Assembly: GCF_014230465.1 (NCBI RefSeq)
Contig: NZ_JAAXCY010000002.1
Span: 1 to 64,000, forward strand
Reading direction: 5' to 3'
From: Pseudomonas cremoris
GTDB taxonomy: Bacteria; Pseudomonadota; Gammaproteobacteria; Pseudomonadales; Pseudomonadaceae
Length of the DNA: 64,000 bases
This document shows positions 50,641 to 61,157 of the stretch, in pieces (the first letter of the stretch is position 1; each line of letters opens with the position of its first letter). The notes beneath the pieces are model-generated. The model saw only the letters and a list, made by a program, of their open reading frames with translations, had not been told where the DNA came from and did not search any database. Position numbers and translations under genes: made by a program.

Positions 50641-53600
50641 TCAGCGCCCCTTGATCACCAGGTCCGCCGGAGTCTCGCCCACCGCCTGCCAGTTCGGCCG
50701 ATACATCGACTCCACCTGCGGCGGCGGCACACGGTACGTGCCCGGTGTCACCGCACGCGCCAGGTACAGCAAGTGCGTGGTGCCGTACCCATCCAGGTTC
50801 AGCGCCGCCACGTAACGATCATCCCGGAACTCCTGGTGCTTGAGCGAAGCGTTCTGCATCGATTCGCGCCATTCCTTCACCTGACTGCTGGCGTTTTCCA
50901 GGCTGGCCGCGCTTTGGGCCAGGTTCTGGTTCTCCAGTTCCAGGCCGGCCGGCAACAGGTCGACCACCAACGCATCCGGCACACGCTGCTTGGCGCTCAC
51001 CGCCAGGTGCACCAGCACCAGGTCGCCGCTGTTGAGGCTACGCAGGTTCAGCGGCTGGCCGTTCATGCCCAGGTAGTCGCGGCGGATGCTCAAGTTATCC
51101 CCACCCGCCGTCGGCGGCACTTGTGGATAACCCGAAACGGTCAGTTGCTGATACACCGGCGTCTCGCTTTGATTGGTCAGGCTCAAGTTGCCAGACAGCA
51201 GCTTGCCCTCCAGATCCAGGGTCGACTGCTGGTTGTTCAGTTCATGCACGCCGCCGCTGCCATCGAGCAGTACTTTCCAGTCCGCCTCAGGCTTGGCGAA
51301 CCCCAAGCGCCCGGCCAGGAACAGCGAGTTACGCTCCTGGGTCGACAGGTACGGACTGGCCGCCAACTGGTCCGACAGCGTGAACAAACGCTCCTCGCGC
51401 TTGCCCTTGGCCAGGTCGTTCTCTTCCAGCAAGGCCAGGATCATCGCCTGATCGCGTAATGGACTGCCGTAGTCGGCCAGCCATTCATTGGCGTTACGCT
51501 GCGTCGCCAGACCGGCCTGCAACGCCTGATCCGCACGCGGTTGATCGCCCATCTTTTGCAGCGCGATCGCCAACTGCACCAACGGCAAACCGGAGCGTGC
51601 TTCGGTGCGTCGTTCGAACAGGCTGCGCAACGCGCCCAGCGGCGCTTGCTGGCTGCGCGCCAATACCATGCCGGCGTAGGCCTGCACGGCAAAGCGGGTG
51701 TGGTCGGCGTTGTCGCTGTAATCGACCTCGATCAGGTTGCGCTCCTGCACATAGCGCAGCAGGCGCTCGCTGGCCTTTTTCAGGGCCTCAGGCGGCACGG
51801 CAAAACCCTGGTCGCGGGCGCGCAGCAGGAAGTCAGTGACGTAAGCCGTTAGCCAATATTCCTCTTCGCCATCGGCGCCCCACAAGCCAAAGCTGCCGTT
51901 GTAGCGCTGCATGCCCAGCAGGCGCTCTATGCCAATTTCGATCTTGCGCTTGCGCTCGGCATCCGACTCACCCTTGATCGACAGGCGCTTGAGCAACGCG
52001 TCGTCGGCATACAGCGACGGATACAAGCCGCTGGCCGTCTGTTCCAGGCAACCGTAAGGGTAAGCCTTGAGCGCACTGATCTGCGCACCAAGGTTCAACG
52101 GTGGCCGGCTCGACAGGCTCAGCAATGCCTCACGTCCCGAGGCGTCGAATTGATCCAGCGCGCCCGGCGGCAGGTTCCACGGCTGATCCTTGAGCACCGC
52201 GCGGTAATGCTTGAGCAATGCCGGATACGCTGGGCGCACGCCCAGGGTCCACTCACGGCTGAACGGTGGCAGGTTCTCGCCCGGCAGGTCCAGGCCATTC
52301 ACCGTGACCCTGACCTTACCCTGCCCCAAGCCGCCCCAGGCTTTCACCGGGATACGCAGCGTGGTGCGCTGGCCTTGTTTCAGTTCGACGGTCTGCGCAT
52401 CACTGTTGATCAACTCCAATTGCCCTTCGGCGCTCAGTTGCACCTCCAGTTTCTGCGCTTTGCCCGACAGGTTGGACAGGTCCAGCGCCAACGTGGTCTG
52501 GTCGCCACCAGCAAGGAAGCGCGGTGCCGACAGTTCGGCAATCAACGGTGCAGCAATCACCGTCTTGGCTTCGGCCATGCCGTAGCGATCATCGCTCCAG
52601 GCCTGGGCCATCAAGCGCAGTTCGCCGTTGAAATCGGGAATGTTGACGCTGACTTCGCCCTCGCCTTGCTCATTCAAGGTCACCGGCGCGCTTTGCAGGG
52701 CGACGATGGTCACGCTGGTGTCCGGGCGTTTGCCGCCCTTGGCCAGCGCCGCATCGCCACCAAACGCCAGGCTGGCCAAACGGCCCTGCCCAGCTTCGAT
52801 CAACTGGCCGTAGACGTCGAACTGGTCCACACCGTAGGCCTTACGGCCAAACAGGCTGGAGTACGGGTCGGGCGTCGGGTATTCGGTGATATTGAGGATG
52901 CCCACGTCCACCGCCGCCACCAGCACATGCACCTGCTTCGGCACGCTGCCATCGGCATTCTTGGCGGCGATCTTCACCGTCAGTGGTTGTTTGGGGCGCA
53001 TCTTCTCGGGCGCGGTGAGGGTCAGCCCAAGTTTGCGCTGGGTGCGATCCAGCGGCAGATGAAGCAGGCCGACCGCACGTTTGGGCGTGATATTGGCTTT
53101 GCGCTCACCGGGACGAATCACCAGGGCACTCAGGTACAAATCATGACGCGACCATTTCGGGTCGAGCTTCACGGCGAAGGTCTTGCCCTCTGCCGGCACA
53201 TCGATTTCCTGCCACCACAACGGGCCTTCGGCGGACTCCACCAGCAGGTAGCCTTTGCCGGCAGCGGGTGGGGTGACGGTGACGTTGGCAGTATCGCCAT
53301 CGCCATACGCCGGTTTGTCCAGCGCCAGCTTGACCTGGTCGGGGCGCACGGCGCCGCCTTCGGTGTTGTCCTGGGCCTGGTAGCCAGCCCAGAAGCGCAG
53401 GCTGCTGACCAACCCGGTCTGCGGGTCTTCAACCTCGACACGGTACGGGCCCCACTCCACCTGGAAGCTGACCTTGGCGGTGTCGCCAGCCTTGATGTTC
53501 AGGGTCTGCTCATCGAGGTTGAGGAATTTTTCGTTGAAGTGGTAGCTCCAGCCATCGCTCTCGGAGTAGTTCCAGTAGTAGTCACGACGCTCGCGCACCA

Positions 53601-55536
53601 GGCGCACCTTGAGGTTTTGTGCGGCGAGTTTCTGCCCATCCTGGTTGGCCAGCAACACGTCGAATTCCGCCGGGCCATCGCCATTGGTTTCCTTGCCGTC
53701 AAACAAGCCACGCAAGCCCGGCAGTTGTTTGGCCGGCCAGATCGGTTGCACCAAACGGCGAGTGATCGGTCGCCCGCCCGACTCTTGCAGGCTGGCCTGC
53801 ACGATCAGTTGCAGGGGCGACTTGGCGTCGGCCCATTTGCTTTCCAGGGTCAGAGCTTCCTGGCCCTTGGCGTCGAGGACGCTTTCGTCCAGTTCAAAAT
53901 CCTGGCTCAGTTCTTCTTCCGTGACAGAGCCGAACTGATAACCCGGCAGTGACTTGACCGCCTCGCGCAACGGCCGCACGTAGACTTGACCGCTGACCCG
54001 GTTGCCAGACGCCGGTGCGCCGTAGAGGTAGCGACCGTTGACCTGAATCACCGGGTTATCCGCCGGGCTCAGCGGCGTATCGCTGCCCTTGAGCTCCAAT
54101 GCGAGCCGCTCGGGCAGGAAGTCTTCGACGAGGAACTCATACAATTGCGGCTTGCCGTCACCCAGGTTGAACACCAACTGCCAGCGCCCGGTCGGCGCTT
54201 CGCCGGCCAGTTGCAGCGGATACTGATAGAGACCGGAGGCGTCGGCCTCCCACACAAACTTGCGACTCACCTGTTCATCCGGGCGACGCACTTCGACGCT
54301 CACCGGTTGCGGTTTGACGGCGTTGCCATCCTTGTCCCGCAGCAGTGCATTAAGCAGCACGGTTTCGCCAGGGCGATACAGGTCACGCGGGCCGAACACA
54401 AAGAACTGCAAGGGATGGGACGGTTGACCACCGATATCGAACTCCGCCAGGTCCAATGCGGCACTGTCCAGGCGCAGCATGCTGGTCTGATCACCTTGCT
54501 TGGCCAGCAGCACCTGGGCGTTCTTCGGCAACGGCAACTCGGCATGGCCGCCCTTTTCGGTCTTGCCTTGGCCGACCACTCGGCCATTGGCATCAAGCAC
54601 TTCAAGGTCAACGCCATCCAGCGCCTTGCCGCCTTCCAGTGCCTGGGTGAAGACATCCAGGCGATGGGCATAGCGGTGCACCGACAGGCCGATATCACTC
54701 AAGGTGAACAACGTGGCCGGTTGTGAGTAGTTGTAGGTGCCAGAGGCGCGCATCACTGCCAGGTACACGCCTGGCTGCTGCAATTGCTTGAGGCCGGCGA
54801 TAGGCAGCAACAGGGTCTCGCGGGTGTTGCGCGCCGGGTTCAAATCGAAACGGCCACCGTAGACCAGATCCGCCATGGGCAGCAGTTCGCGGGACTCATA
54901 ACTTTGCAGGCTGGTAGTGCGCCCCCACCGCGCCAGGAACGACGGCAGGGAGTCGGGCTTGATGCGGAAGAACTCGACGTCGATCTTGTCGACGTTTAGC
55001 GCGATCACCGGCAGGCCTTCGGCCAGGCGCGTCGGCAGCAAGGTGCCACGGCTGGCGAAGCCGACGGTGGCTTGCAGATCACGGGTTTCCAGGCGGGCGA
55101 TGTACTCGGCGGCGAGTGCGTTGCCATTGACAGCCTTCACGCCAGCGTCGACCGTCAGCACCAGCTTGCGCTGCGGCTCCAGGTGGCGCAGGCGCAATTC
55201 CATAAGGTTGTCGGAGAGTTCCCAGGCGCCATCGACCTTGCCCGACTTGCTGTCCACCAAGTGGAGCTTGTCGGCAAACTTCTGATCGGGGTCCAACGGA
55301 ATGGAAAAACTCACCGACAAGGTACTGGCCCCGTCGAGTTGCACTTCGGACACATCCACCACACTCAACTCACGCCCGGCATAACGCTGCTTCACCGCCG
55401 CCACATCCACCGCCGCTTTCGCAGGCTTGGGCGCAACCGTCGCCGCTGGGGCAGTCGGGGCAGCCGGTTTATCGGAAGAATCGCAGGCGCTCAGCAGGGC
55501 CAGCGCGCAGGCCAGGAACAATCCTTTGTTAAGCAT
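50641..55536 (-). CDS. yfhM: bacterial alpha-2-macroglobulin (YfhM type) lipoprotein
   Basis: 1631 aa. Lipoprotein signal (FLACALALLSAC, Cys about 18). Then macroglobulin domains (e.g. YRPGETVLLNALLRDKDGN), a bait-like region with LDKPAYGDGDTANVTV and LPLDRTQRKLGLTLTAP, the A2M domain, and a thioester motif CLEQ in AYPYGCLEQTASGLYPSLY, near 52042-52053, followed by alpha-alpha barrel helices (LLGMQRYNGSFGLW). By family knowledge it traps proteases in the periplasm to protect the envelope, with PbpC as a partner. This is the thioester-containing class, not the MagD class. Confidence 0.93.
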   Translation of the reverse strand: MLNKGLFLACALALLSACDSSDKPAAPTAPAATVAPKPAKAAVDVAAVKQRYAGRELSVVDVSEVQLDGASTLSVSFSIPLDPDQKFADKLHLVDSKSGKVDGAWELSDNLMELRLRHLEPQRKLVLTVDAGVKAVNGNALAAEYIARLETRDLQATVGFASRGTLLPTRLAEGLPVIALNVDKIDVEFFRIKPDSLPSFLARWGRTTSLQSYESRELLPMADLVYGGRFDLNPARNTRETLLLPIAGLKQLQQPGVYLAVMRASGTYNYSQPATLFTLSDIGLSVHRYAHRLDVFTQALEGGKALDGVDLEVLDANGRVVGQGKTEKGGHAELPLPKNAQVLLAKQGDQTSMLRLDSAALDLAEFDIGGQPSHPLQFFVFGPRDLYRPGETVLLNALLRDKDGNAVKPQPVSVEVRRPDEQVSRKFVWEADASGLYQYPLQLAGEAPTGRWQLVFNLGDGKPQLYEFLVEDFLPERLALELKGSDTPLSPADNPVIQVNGRYLYGAPASGNRVSGQVYVRPLREAVKSLPGYQFGSVTEEELSQDFELDESVLDAKGQEALTLESKWADAKSPLQLIVQASLQESGGRPITRRLVQPIWPAKQLPGLRGLFDGKETNGDGPAEFDVLLANQDGQKLAAQNLKVRLVRERRDYYWNYSESDGWSYHFNEKFLNLDEQTLNIKAGDTAKVSFQVEWGPYRVEVEDPQTGLVSSLRFWAGYQAQDNTEGGAVRPDQVKLALDKPAYGDGDTANVTVTPPAAGKGYLLVESAEGPLWWQEIDVPAEGKTFAVKLDPKWSRHDLYLSALVIRPGERKANITPKRAVGLLHLPLDRTQRKLGLTLTAPEKMRPKQPLTVKIAAKNADGSVPKQVHVLVAAVDVGILNITEYPTPDPYSSLFGRKAYGVDQFDVYGQLIEAGQGRLASLAFGGDAALAKGGKRPDTSVTIVALQSAPVTLNEQGEGEVSVNIPDFNGELRLMAQAWSDDRYGMAEAKTVIAAPLIAELSAPRFLAGGDQTTLALDLSNLSGKAQKLEVQLSAEGQLELINSDAQTVELKQGQRTTLRIPVKAWGGLGQGKVRVTVNGLDLPGENLPPFSREWTLGVRPAYPALLKHYRAVLKDQPWNLPPGALDQFDASGREALLSLSSRPPLNLGAQISALKAYPYGCLEQTASGLYPSLYADDALLKRLSIKGESDAERKRKIEIGIERLLGMQRYNGSFGLWGADGEEEYWLTAYVTDFLLRARDQGFAVPPEALKKASERLLRYVQERNLIEVDYSDNADHTRFAVQAYAGMVLARSQQAPLGALRSLFERRTEARSGLPLVQLAIALQKMGDQPRADQALQAGLATQRNANEWLADYGSPLRDQAMILALLEENDLAKGKREERLFTLSDQLAASPYLSTQERNSLFLAGRLGFAKPEADWKVLLDGSGGVHELNNQQSTLDLEGKLLSGNLSLTNQSETPVYQQLTVSGYPQVPPTAGGDNLSIRRDYLGMNGQPLNLRSLNSGDLVLVHLAVSAKQRVPDALVVDLLPAGLELENQNLAQSAASLENASSQVKEWRESMQNASLKHQEFRDDRYVAALNLDGYGTTHLLYLARAVTPGTYRVPPPQVESMYRPNWQAVGETPADLVIKGR

Positions 55537-55724
55537 GGGGCACTCGTAGTGAGAGGGGGCCGAGGGGTGAACTATATATCAGCCTGGGTGGGGCCGATGG
55601 GGTGCTGGTCACATTGACCGACGGAGGGTGGATTGGTTCTCAAGCCGAGCCGAATCCTACAAACACATTGGCTCTGCGGTGTTCTGAAGGGACGGTTACA
55701 ATGCCGCTCCCCCGAGGAGCCTGC

Positions 55725-57062
55725 ATGTCCACCCTACTCTCCGACTGGCGTCACCGCCCCACCCACCGCAACGTCTGGGCCCTGGCTGCGCCGATGATCC
55801 TGTCGAATATCTCGGTGCCCTTAGTGGCCTTGGTCGACAGCATGGTCATCGGCCACCTGCCTCATGCCCATCAGTTGGGTGCCGTCGCTGTCGGCGCCAG
55901 CTTGTACACATTTCTGGCCTGGGCCATGGGTTTCCTGCGCATGGGCTCCACCGGGTTCGCCGCACAAGCTGCCGGGCGTAATGACGGCGCCGCACTGCGG
56001 CAAATTCTGCTGCAAGGTCTGCTGTTGGCGCTGGGGCTGGCGATGTTGCTGGGTACCGTGGGCATTCCGCTGAGCCATCTGGCCCTGGAATGGATGCAGC
56101 CCTCCCCCGAACTCAATCAACTGACTCAGGATTTTTTCCACACCCGCCTGTTCGGCCTGCCTGCGGCCCTGGCAAGTTACGCGCTGGTGGGCTGGTTCCT
56201 CGGCACGCAAAACGCCCGCGCACCGCTGGCGATTCTGTTGACCACCAACCTGGTCAACATCGCCCTGAACCTGTGGTTTGTACTCGGCCTGGATTGGGGT
56301 GTGGTGGGTTCGGCGCGGGCGTCCGTCGTGGCTGAATGGACCGGCGCCCTGCTCGGTCTTGCGCTCACGCAAAAAGCCCTGCGCGCCTACCCCGGGCATA
56401 TCGCCTGGGCTGCATTGAAACGATGGCAGAGCTGGCGCCCATTGCTGGCAGTGAACCGCGACATTTTTATCCGCAGCCTGGCGCTGCAATCGGTGTTCTT
56501 CATGATCACCGTGCAAGGCGCACGCCTGGGTGATGCCACCGTGGCGGCCAATGCGCTGTTGCTCAACGGCCTGCTGCTGACCGCCCACGCCCTGGACGGT
56601 TTAGCCCACGCCGTCGAGGCCCTGTGTGGCCACGCCATCGGCGCCCATGACCGCCAAGCCCTGCGCCGTTCACTGGTGGTGGCCGGCGGTTGGTCACTGA
56701 TCGCCAGCGTCGGTTTTGCCTTGCTGTTCACCGTTGGCGGGCACCTGTTTATCGCCATGCAAACCGATATCCCCAGCGTGCGCGAAACCGCTGATATCTA
56801 CCTGCCCTATCTGGCTGTGCTGCCGTTGATTGCGGTGTGGAGTTACCTGCTGGACGGCCTGTTCATCGGCGCCACCCGCGCGCGGGAAATGCGTAACGGC
56901 ATGCTGCTGACGGTACTGCTTACACTGCCATTCGCCTGGGCGCTGCAAAGCGTGGGCAACCACGGCCTGTGGATAACCTTCCTGCTGTTCATGGCCCTGC
57001 GCAGCCTTACTCTGTGGGCGATTGCCTGGCGCTTGAATCGGCAGAACCAGTGGCTTGGATAA
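55725..57062 (+). CDS. dinF: DinF-type MATE efflux protein
   Basis: 445 aa, 12 TM multidrug/oligosaccharidyl-lipid/polysaccharide exporter fold. N-terminal NVWALAAPMILSNISVPLVALVD with VIGHLP, then FLRMGSTGFAAQAAGRND, VGWFLGTQNARAPLAILLTTNLVNIALNLW, and a second-half copy ANALLLNGLLLTAHALDGLAHAVEALCG. GAGGAG lies 5 nt upstream of the ATG at 55725. Na+/H+-coupled export of drugs or oxidants is the family role. Its end overlaps the convergent esterase gene by 56 bp. Confidence 0.9.
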   Translation: MSTLLSDWRHRPTHRNVWALAAPMILSNISVPLVALVDSMVIGHLPHAHQLGAVAVGASLYTFLAWAMGFLRMGSTGFAAQAAGRNDGAALRQILLQGLLLALGLAMLLGTVGIPLSHLALEWMQPSPELNQLTQDFFHTRLFGLPAALASYALVGWFLGTQNARAPLAILLTTNLVNIALNLWFVLGLDWGVVGSARASVVAEWTGALLGLALTQKALRAYPGHIAWAALKRWQSWRPLLAVNRDIFIRSLALQSVFFMITVQGARLGDATVAANALLLNGLLLTAHALDGLAHAVEALCGHAIGAHDRQALRRSLVVAGGWSLIASVGFALLFTVGGHLFIAMQTDIPSVRETADIYLPYLAVLPLIAVWSYLLDGLFIGATRAREMRNGMLLTVLLTLPFAWALQSVGNHGLWITFLLFMALRSLTLWAIAWRLNRQNQWLG

Positions 57063-57900
57063 ACCCAGTCACCCGATCCAAGACCGGCGCCAGCCAGCGT
57101 AGCGGCCTGGAGATCGAGGCCACCAGCGTCGCATGGCTGGTTTTGCTGAAGTAGAACACCTCAACCGGTACACCGGCTGCCCGCAACTTATTCGCCAAGC
57201 CACCGGTATTGCGCGTCGGGTTGACCAGATCGTCATCCGTCGAGGCGATCAACAGCGTGGGCGGTGCACCGGCGCTGACGTGATTGATTGGCTGGGACTC
57301 GGGCGGCGAATCCGGATAGAAAAACACCGGCCGAACATCGCGGTTTTCAATCGGCAGGAAATCATACGGCCCGGCCAGGCCGATCCAGCCTTTGAATATC
57401 GACGGCGACAAGCCCACCGCATTCAGCCAACGCCCATCCAATGCCAACATCGAGGCGTTGTAGGCCCCGGAGCTGTGGCCCATCACATAAAGCTGTTTAG
57501 GGTCTGCGCCGTAGTCGGCGATATGTTGATGTGTCCAGGCCACCGCCTGGGCGCCGTCCTGGAGAAAAGCGGGGTATCGCACCTGCGGGTAAAGCCGGTA
57601 GTCGGCGATCACCACCACGATGCCGCGAGAGGCGAGGGCTTCGCCAACAAAACCGTAATCATCCTTGGAGCCTGAGTTCCAACTGCCACCGTAGAAAAAC
57701 ACCACCACGGGCGCATTGGAGATAGCCGGTACAGGGCGGTAGATATCGAGTTTCTGGCGAGGATCATCGCCGTAAGCGATGGCCGAGGTTTTGGTGAAGG
57801 TGCTGGAGGGGGTGAGTGCGTTGAGCACTTTGATGGGGGAGCAGGCCGCAAGGAGTGCGGCGATTGCCAGGGTGAATGCTTGTAAGAGTTTGCTCGACAT
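57007..57900 (-). CDS. alpha/beta-hydrolase lipoprotein (esterase/BD-FAE-like)
   Basis: 297 aa. Lipoprotein signal (FTLAIAALLAAC, Cys about 20). The hydrolase has the oxyanion FYGGSWNSGSKDDYG, VVIADYRLYPQVRYPAFLQD, nucleophile GHSSGAYNASM, late acid in STDDDLVNP and His in KTSHATLVAS. These features match the BD-FAE/carboxylesterase group. The substrate is unknown. The last 18 or so codons lie opposite the end of dinF, so both C-termini are encoded by the same DNA. Confidence 0.88.
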   Translation of the reverse strand: MSSKLLQAFTLAIAALLAACSPIKVLNALTPSSTFTKTSAIAYGDDPRQKLDIYRPVPAISNAPVVVFFYGGSWNSGSKDDYGFVGEALASRGIVVVIADYRLYPQVRYPAFLQDGAQAVAWTHQHIADYGADPKQLYVMGHSSGAYNASMLALDGRWLNAVGLSPSIFKGWIGLAGPYDFLPIENRDVRPVFFYPDSPPESQPINHVSAGAPPTLLIASTDDDLVNPTRNTGGLANKLRAAGVPVEVFYFSKTSHATLVASISRPLRWLAPVLDRVTGFIQATGSADSSARQSPTE

Positions 57901-57943
57901 CTCTCAGCCCCCACACAGAAGGTACTACCAAGATGGAGATCCA

Positions 57944-57975
57944 AATGTGGGAGCGGGCTTGCTCGCTCCCACATT
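57944..57975. repeat. single REP hairpin
   Basis: AATGTGGGAGCG pairs with CGCTCCCACATT over an 8-nt loop GGCTTGCT. Same short form as at 11842-11873, between the esterase start and the end of speA. Confidence 0.85.
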
Positions 57976-57994
57976 GGATTACCGTCAGCTCAGG

Positions 57995-59908
57995 TTATGA
58001 GGACAGGTACGAAGACCGCGTCAGGCCCAGGCGCAATGCATCCAGGAACTGGGTACGCTCCGACGCACTGATCTTCGCGCTCGCGCACTTGTCACGGTAG
58101 TGAGTCATCAACTCCTCCGGCGACAAGTGCACATAGCGCAGCATGTCTTCGATGGTGTCGTGGGTCTCGATACCGGCGCTGTACACCGAACCGTCTTCAC
58201 GCTGGTAAATGTTCACCGAGTCGGTGTCACCGAACAGGTTATGCATGTCGCCGAGGATTTCCTGGTAGGCACCCACCAGGAAGATACCCAGCAAGTAGTC
58301 TTCGCCTTCGTTCAAGGCGTGCACCGGCAAGCTGGTCTCGATGGACTGCTCGTCGACGTACTGCTTGATCTTGCCGTCGGAGTCGCAGGTCAGATCCTGC
58401 AATACCGCACGACGCAACGGCTCTTCATCCAGGCGGTGCAGCGGCAGGATCGGCAAGACCTGGCCGATGGCCCAGGTGTCGGGCAGGCTCTGGAAAACCG
58501 AGAAGTTGCAGATGTACTTGTCGGCCAGCTTGTCGTTGAGTTCGTCCAGCACTTGGCGGTGCGAACGCTGGCGGGCTTTCAACGAGTTGTGCAGGCGACG
58601 GCACACCGCGAAGTAGCATTGCTCGGCCAGGGCTTTTTCCGCCAGGGTCAGCTTGCCATCGGCGTATTGGGTGGCCACGTCACTCATGTAGTGGGTGGCG
58701 CGCCAGTAGGTTTCGGTAACCATCTCGATGTCGGTCGGGCCCAGCAGGTCCACCAGCCATTGCACGGTTTCCGGCAGGGCTTCCTTGTTCTCGATCAACG
58801 GCACGTCGTCGTTGTGCTTCTCGACGTCGGTGACTTGCACCACCAGCATGGCGTGGTGGGCGGTCAGCGAACGGCCACTTTCGGAGAAGATGTGCGGGTG
58901 CGGCAGGCTCTGCGCGTCGCAGAATTCCTTGAGCATGCCCACCACCACGCCGGCGTAGTCGTCCATGTCGTAGTTGATGGAGCTGGCGTTACGCGAGTGA
59001 GTACCGTCGTAGTCCACGCCCAGGCCGCCACCGACGTCGATGTGGTCCACCGGCAAGCCGAGGTTGCGCAGTTCGCCGTAGTAACGAATGGCTTCCTTGA
59101 AACCGTGCTGGTAGTCGGCCAGGTTGGCGATCTGCGAGCCCATGTGGAAGTGCAGCAGGCGAATGCCCTGGTCCAGGCCCGCAGCGCGGAAGCGCTCGAC
59201 CACCGACAGCAGTTGCGCCGCCGACAAACCGAACTTGGACTTCTCGCCACCGGTGTCCGCCCACTTGCTCGACGCCAGCGACGACAAACGCACGCGCAGC
59301 CCGACCTGCGGCTTGACCTTGAGGCTGGCAGCCTCTTCGATCACCAGGCCGACTTCGGATTCTTTCTCGATCACGATGAACACGTTATGGCCCAGCTTCT
59401 GGCCCATCAGCGCCAGGCGGATGAACTCACGGTCCTTGTAACCGTTGCAGACGATGGTGCCGCCCTTCGGTGCCAGCGCCAGCACGGCCAGCAGCTCGGG
59501 CTTGGAACCGGCTTCGAGGCCGATGGACACGTTCTGGGTGGCGATGATGTTCTCGATCACCGCTTCCTGCTGGTTCACCTTGATCGGGTACAGCGCGGTG
59601 TACTTGCTCTGGTATTCCAGGCGTTCGATGTTCGCATCGAACGCGCCGGTCAGCTGGCGTACACGGTCTTGCAGGATATCGGGGAAGCGCACCAGCAATG
59701 GCAGCGACAGACCGCTTTTGCGCAGTTCGTCGACTTGCTCGTACAAATCAACGGGCGTGCTGTTCGGGCCGTTCGGACGGACTTCAACGCGACCGGCATC
59801 ATTGATCGCGAAATACCCGGCCCCCCAATGGCGAATCCCGTAAACACTGCGGCTGTCCGCAACTGTCCATTGGCTGCCATCGTCTTTGCGTGTGCGTCGT
59901 ACGGACAT
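57995..59908 (-). CDS. speA: biosynthetic arginine decarboxylase
   Basis: 637 aa fold-III PLP enzyme that converts arginine to agmatine, the first step of the agmatine route to putrescine. Visible: the PLP lysine in [12 protein letters not shown] (about K108), [66 protein letters not shown], and C-terminal [28 protein letters not shown] containing the conserved product-channel residues. AGGGG lies 5 nt upstream of the ATG. Same order as the PA4839 region, from memory. Confidence 0.95.
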   Translation of the reverse strand: MSVRRTRKDDGSQWTVADSRSVYGIRHWGAGYFAINDAGRVEVRPNGPNSTPVDLYEQVDELRKSGLSLPLLVRFPDILQDRVRQLTGAFDANIERLEYQSKYTALYPIKVNQQEAVIENIIATQNVSIGLEAGSKPELLAVLALAPKGGTIVCNGYKDREFIRLALMGQKLGHNVFIVIEKESEVGLVIEEAASLKVKPQVGLRVRLSSLASSKWADTGGEKSKFGLSAAQLLSVVERFRAAGLDQGIRLLHFHMGSQIANLADYQHGFKEAIRYYGELRNLGLPVDHIDVGGGLGVDYDGTHSRNASSINYDMDDYAGVVVGMLKEFCDAQSLPHPHIFSESGRSLTAHHAMLVVQVTDVEKHNDDVPLIENKEALPETVQWLVDLLGPTDIEMVTETYWRATHYMSDVATQYADGKLTLAEKALAEQCYFAVCRRLHNSLKARQRSHRQVLDELNDKLADKYICNFSVFQSLPDTWAIGQVLPILPLHRLDEEPLRRAVLQDLTCDSDGKIKQYVDEQSIETSLPVHALNEGEDYLLGIFLVGAYQEILGDMHNLFGDTDSVNIYQREDGSVYSAGIETHDTIEDMLRYVHLSPEELMTHYRDKCASAKISASERTQFLDALRLGLTRSSYLSS

Positions 59909-60052
59909 CGAAGTCCCCTATAAATGAAGTCGAAGGCACCGCCCCCTATCAGAGGCTGGCGCAGTCTAAAGAATGAAAATGACGATTTGCCTGCGTGCAA
60001 GGTAGGACCCCACGCGCAGGACAGAGTTTAGACACAGGTCGGGAAGAGGCTT

Positions 60053-60424
60053 TCAGCCGCCGGACTTCTTGGCCTTGTACCCGAGCTTGATCAGCTCGGC
60101 CAACAGCAACTCGACGTGATCGCCCTGGATCTCGATGACGCCGTCTTTCAACGCGCCACCGGTGCCACAACGTTTTTTCAGCGTGGTGGCCAGCTCCTTC
60201 AGGGCATCTTCGGCCAACGGCACGCCGGTGATGGTGGTCACCGTCTTGCCGCCACGGCCTTTGCTCTCGCGTCGCACGCGGGCAATACCGTCGCCTTCAG
60301 GGATCAGGGTCTGTTTGCAGGTACACGAATCCACGGGCTGACGACAGTCCGGGCAGTGTCGACCTGCGTCGGTGGAAAATACCAGGCCACCAAGGGCGGC
60401 GAAGGATGCGGCTTTTTTGGCCAC
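60053..60424 (-). CDS. SUI1/YciH-family translation factor-like protein
   Basis: 123 aa from a GTG at 60424, chosen because AAGAGGA lies 6 nt upstream. Starts VAKKAASFAALGGLVFST; CPDCRQPVDSCTC forms a zinc-ribbon-like Cys cluster. The SUI1 domain (about 50-120) has RRESKGRGGKTVTTITGVP and KKRCGTGGALKDGVIEIQGDH. Related to eIF1; the bacterial function is poorly known. Lies just upstream of speA on the same strand. Confidence 0.88.
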   Translation of the reverse strand: MAKKAASFAALGGLVFSTDAGRHCPDCRQPVDSCTCKQTLIPEGDGIARVRRESKGRGGKTVTTITGVPLAEDALKELATTLKKRCGTGGALKDGVIEIQGDHVELLLAELIKLGYKAKKSGG

Positions 60425-60618
60425 CGGCAATCCTCTTGGGAGGACAAAGACTGATCGGCACCCGCGAAGGGGAACACCGACCGCGAAGCCCCACTCAGGC
60501 AGGGGCAGCGCTACCGGACCGGCCTGCTCCATAGCAGGACGGCTCGGGTGAAAAGTCGCGCAGTGTAACGGCAAAAAGCCGACTTGCTAAGGGCCAAATG
60601 GCGCCAATTTATGCAACT

Positions 60619-61155
60619 TTAGCGACGCGAGGCCAGATAGCGGCGCAAGCCCTCTTGGGCGTCGGGGCAGTAAGGCTTTTGCTCCGCTTCTTGCAGAACG
60701 CTTTCGATGGGCAAAAAGCGCGCTTCCATGACTTCTTCGGGCTGTAAATGCAGGGCGCCGTCCCACACGGCCGAGTAGGACGTACACCAGAGCCGGCTGT
60801 CGCCATCCTCAAAGTAGAAGTGGTCATGTTCGACCAGCTCCACCCCGCCAACCCCCAGCTCCTCTTCCAGCTCACGGGCTGCCGAATCGGCATAACTCTC
60901 CCCCGCCGCCACCATGCCTCCCGCCGCCGTGTCCCAAAAACCGGGGTACATGGCTTTGCTCAGGGTGCGCCGATGCACGCACAGCTCGCCGGCCGAGTTG
61001 AACAGGAAGATAAAGGTGCAGCGGCCGATCAAGCCGCGCTGGCGCAAGTCCGACCGGACCAGGGCGCCGAGCAGGTTGTCCTGTTCGTCTACCCAGCAGA
61101 TCAGTTCAGCATCGGAGGCCGCACGGTGTGCGGCCTCTTTTTGAGTAGCGTCCAT
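60619..61155 (-). CDS. NUDIX hydrolase (YfcD-like)
   Basis: 178 aa. Nudix box G-x5-E-x7-REUXEEXGU appears as GGMVAAGESYADSAARELEEELGV (written here in part: AARELEEELGV). LICWVDEQDNLLGALVRSDL at the N-terminus and RCTFIFLFNSAGELCVHRR match the IDI/YfcD-like group. Hydrolyses a nucleoside-diphosphate-linked compound; substrate unknown. The chosen ATG (61155) is 3 nt past the last codon of the upstream DUF2333 gene, overlapping its stop. Confidence 0.88.
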   Translation of the reverse strand: MDATQKEAAHRAASDAELICWVDEQDNLLGALVRSDLRQRGLIGRCTFIFLFNSAGELCVHRRTLSKAMYPGFWDTAAGGMVAAGESYADSAARELEEELGVGGVELVEHDHFYFEDGDSRLWCTSYSAVWDGALHLQPEEVMEARFLPIESVLQEAEQKPYCPDAQEGLRRYLASRR

Positions 61156-61157
61156 CA

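Noticed and set aside
52150..53952. 600-residue frame antisense to the alpha-2-macroglobulin gene
   Set aside because: Shadow frame without domain signatures or start signals; the minus-strand protein is clearly real.
58100..59923. 607-residue frame antisense to speA
   Set aside because: Arg/Gln/His/Val-rich shadow of a highly expressed gene; no recognisable motif.
59985..60020. Imperfect hairpin before speA as a regulatory leader
   Set aside because: The stem is short and mismatched; no riboswitch-like conservation could be recognised.
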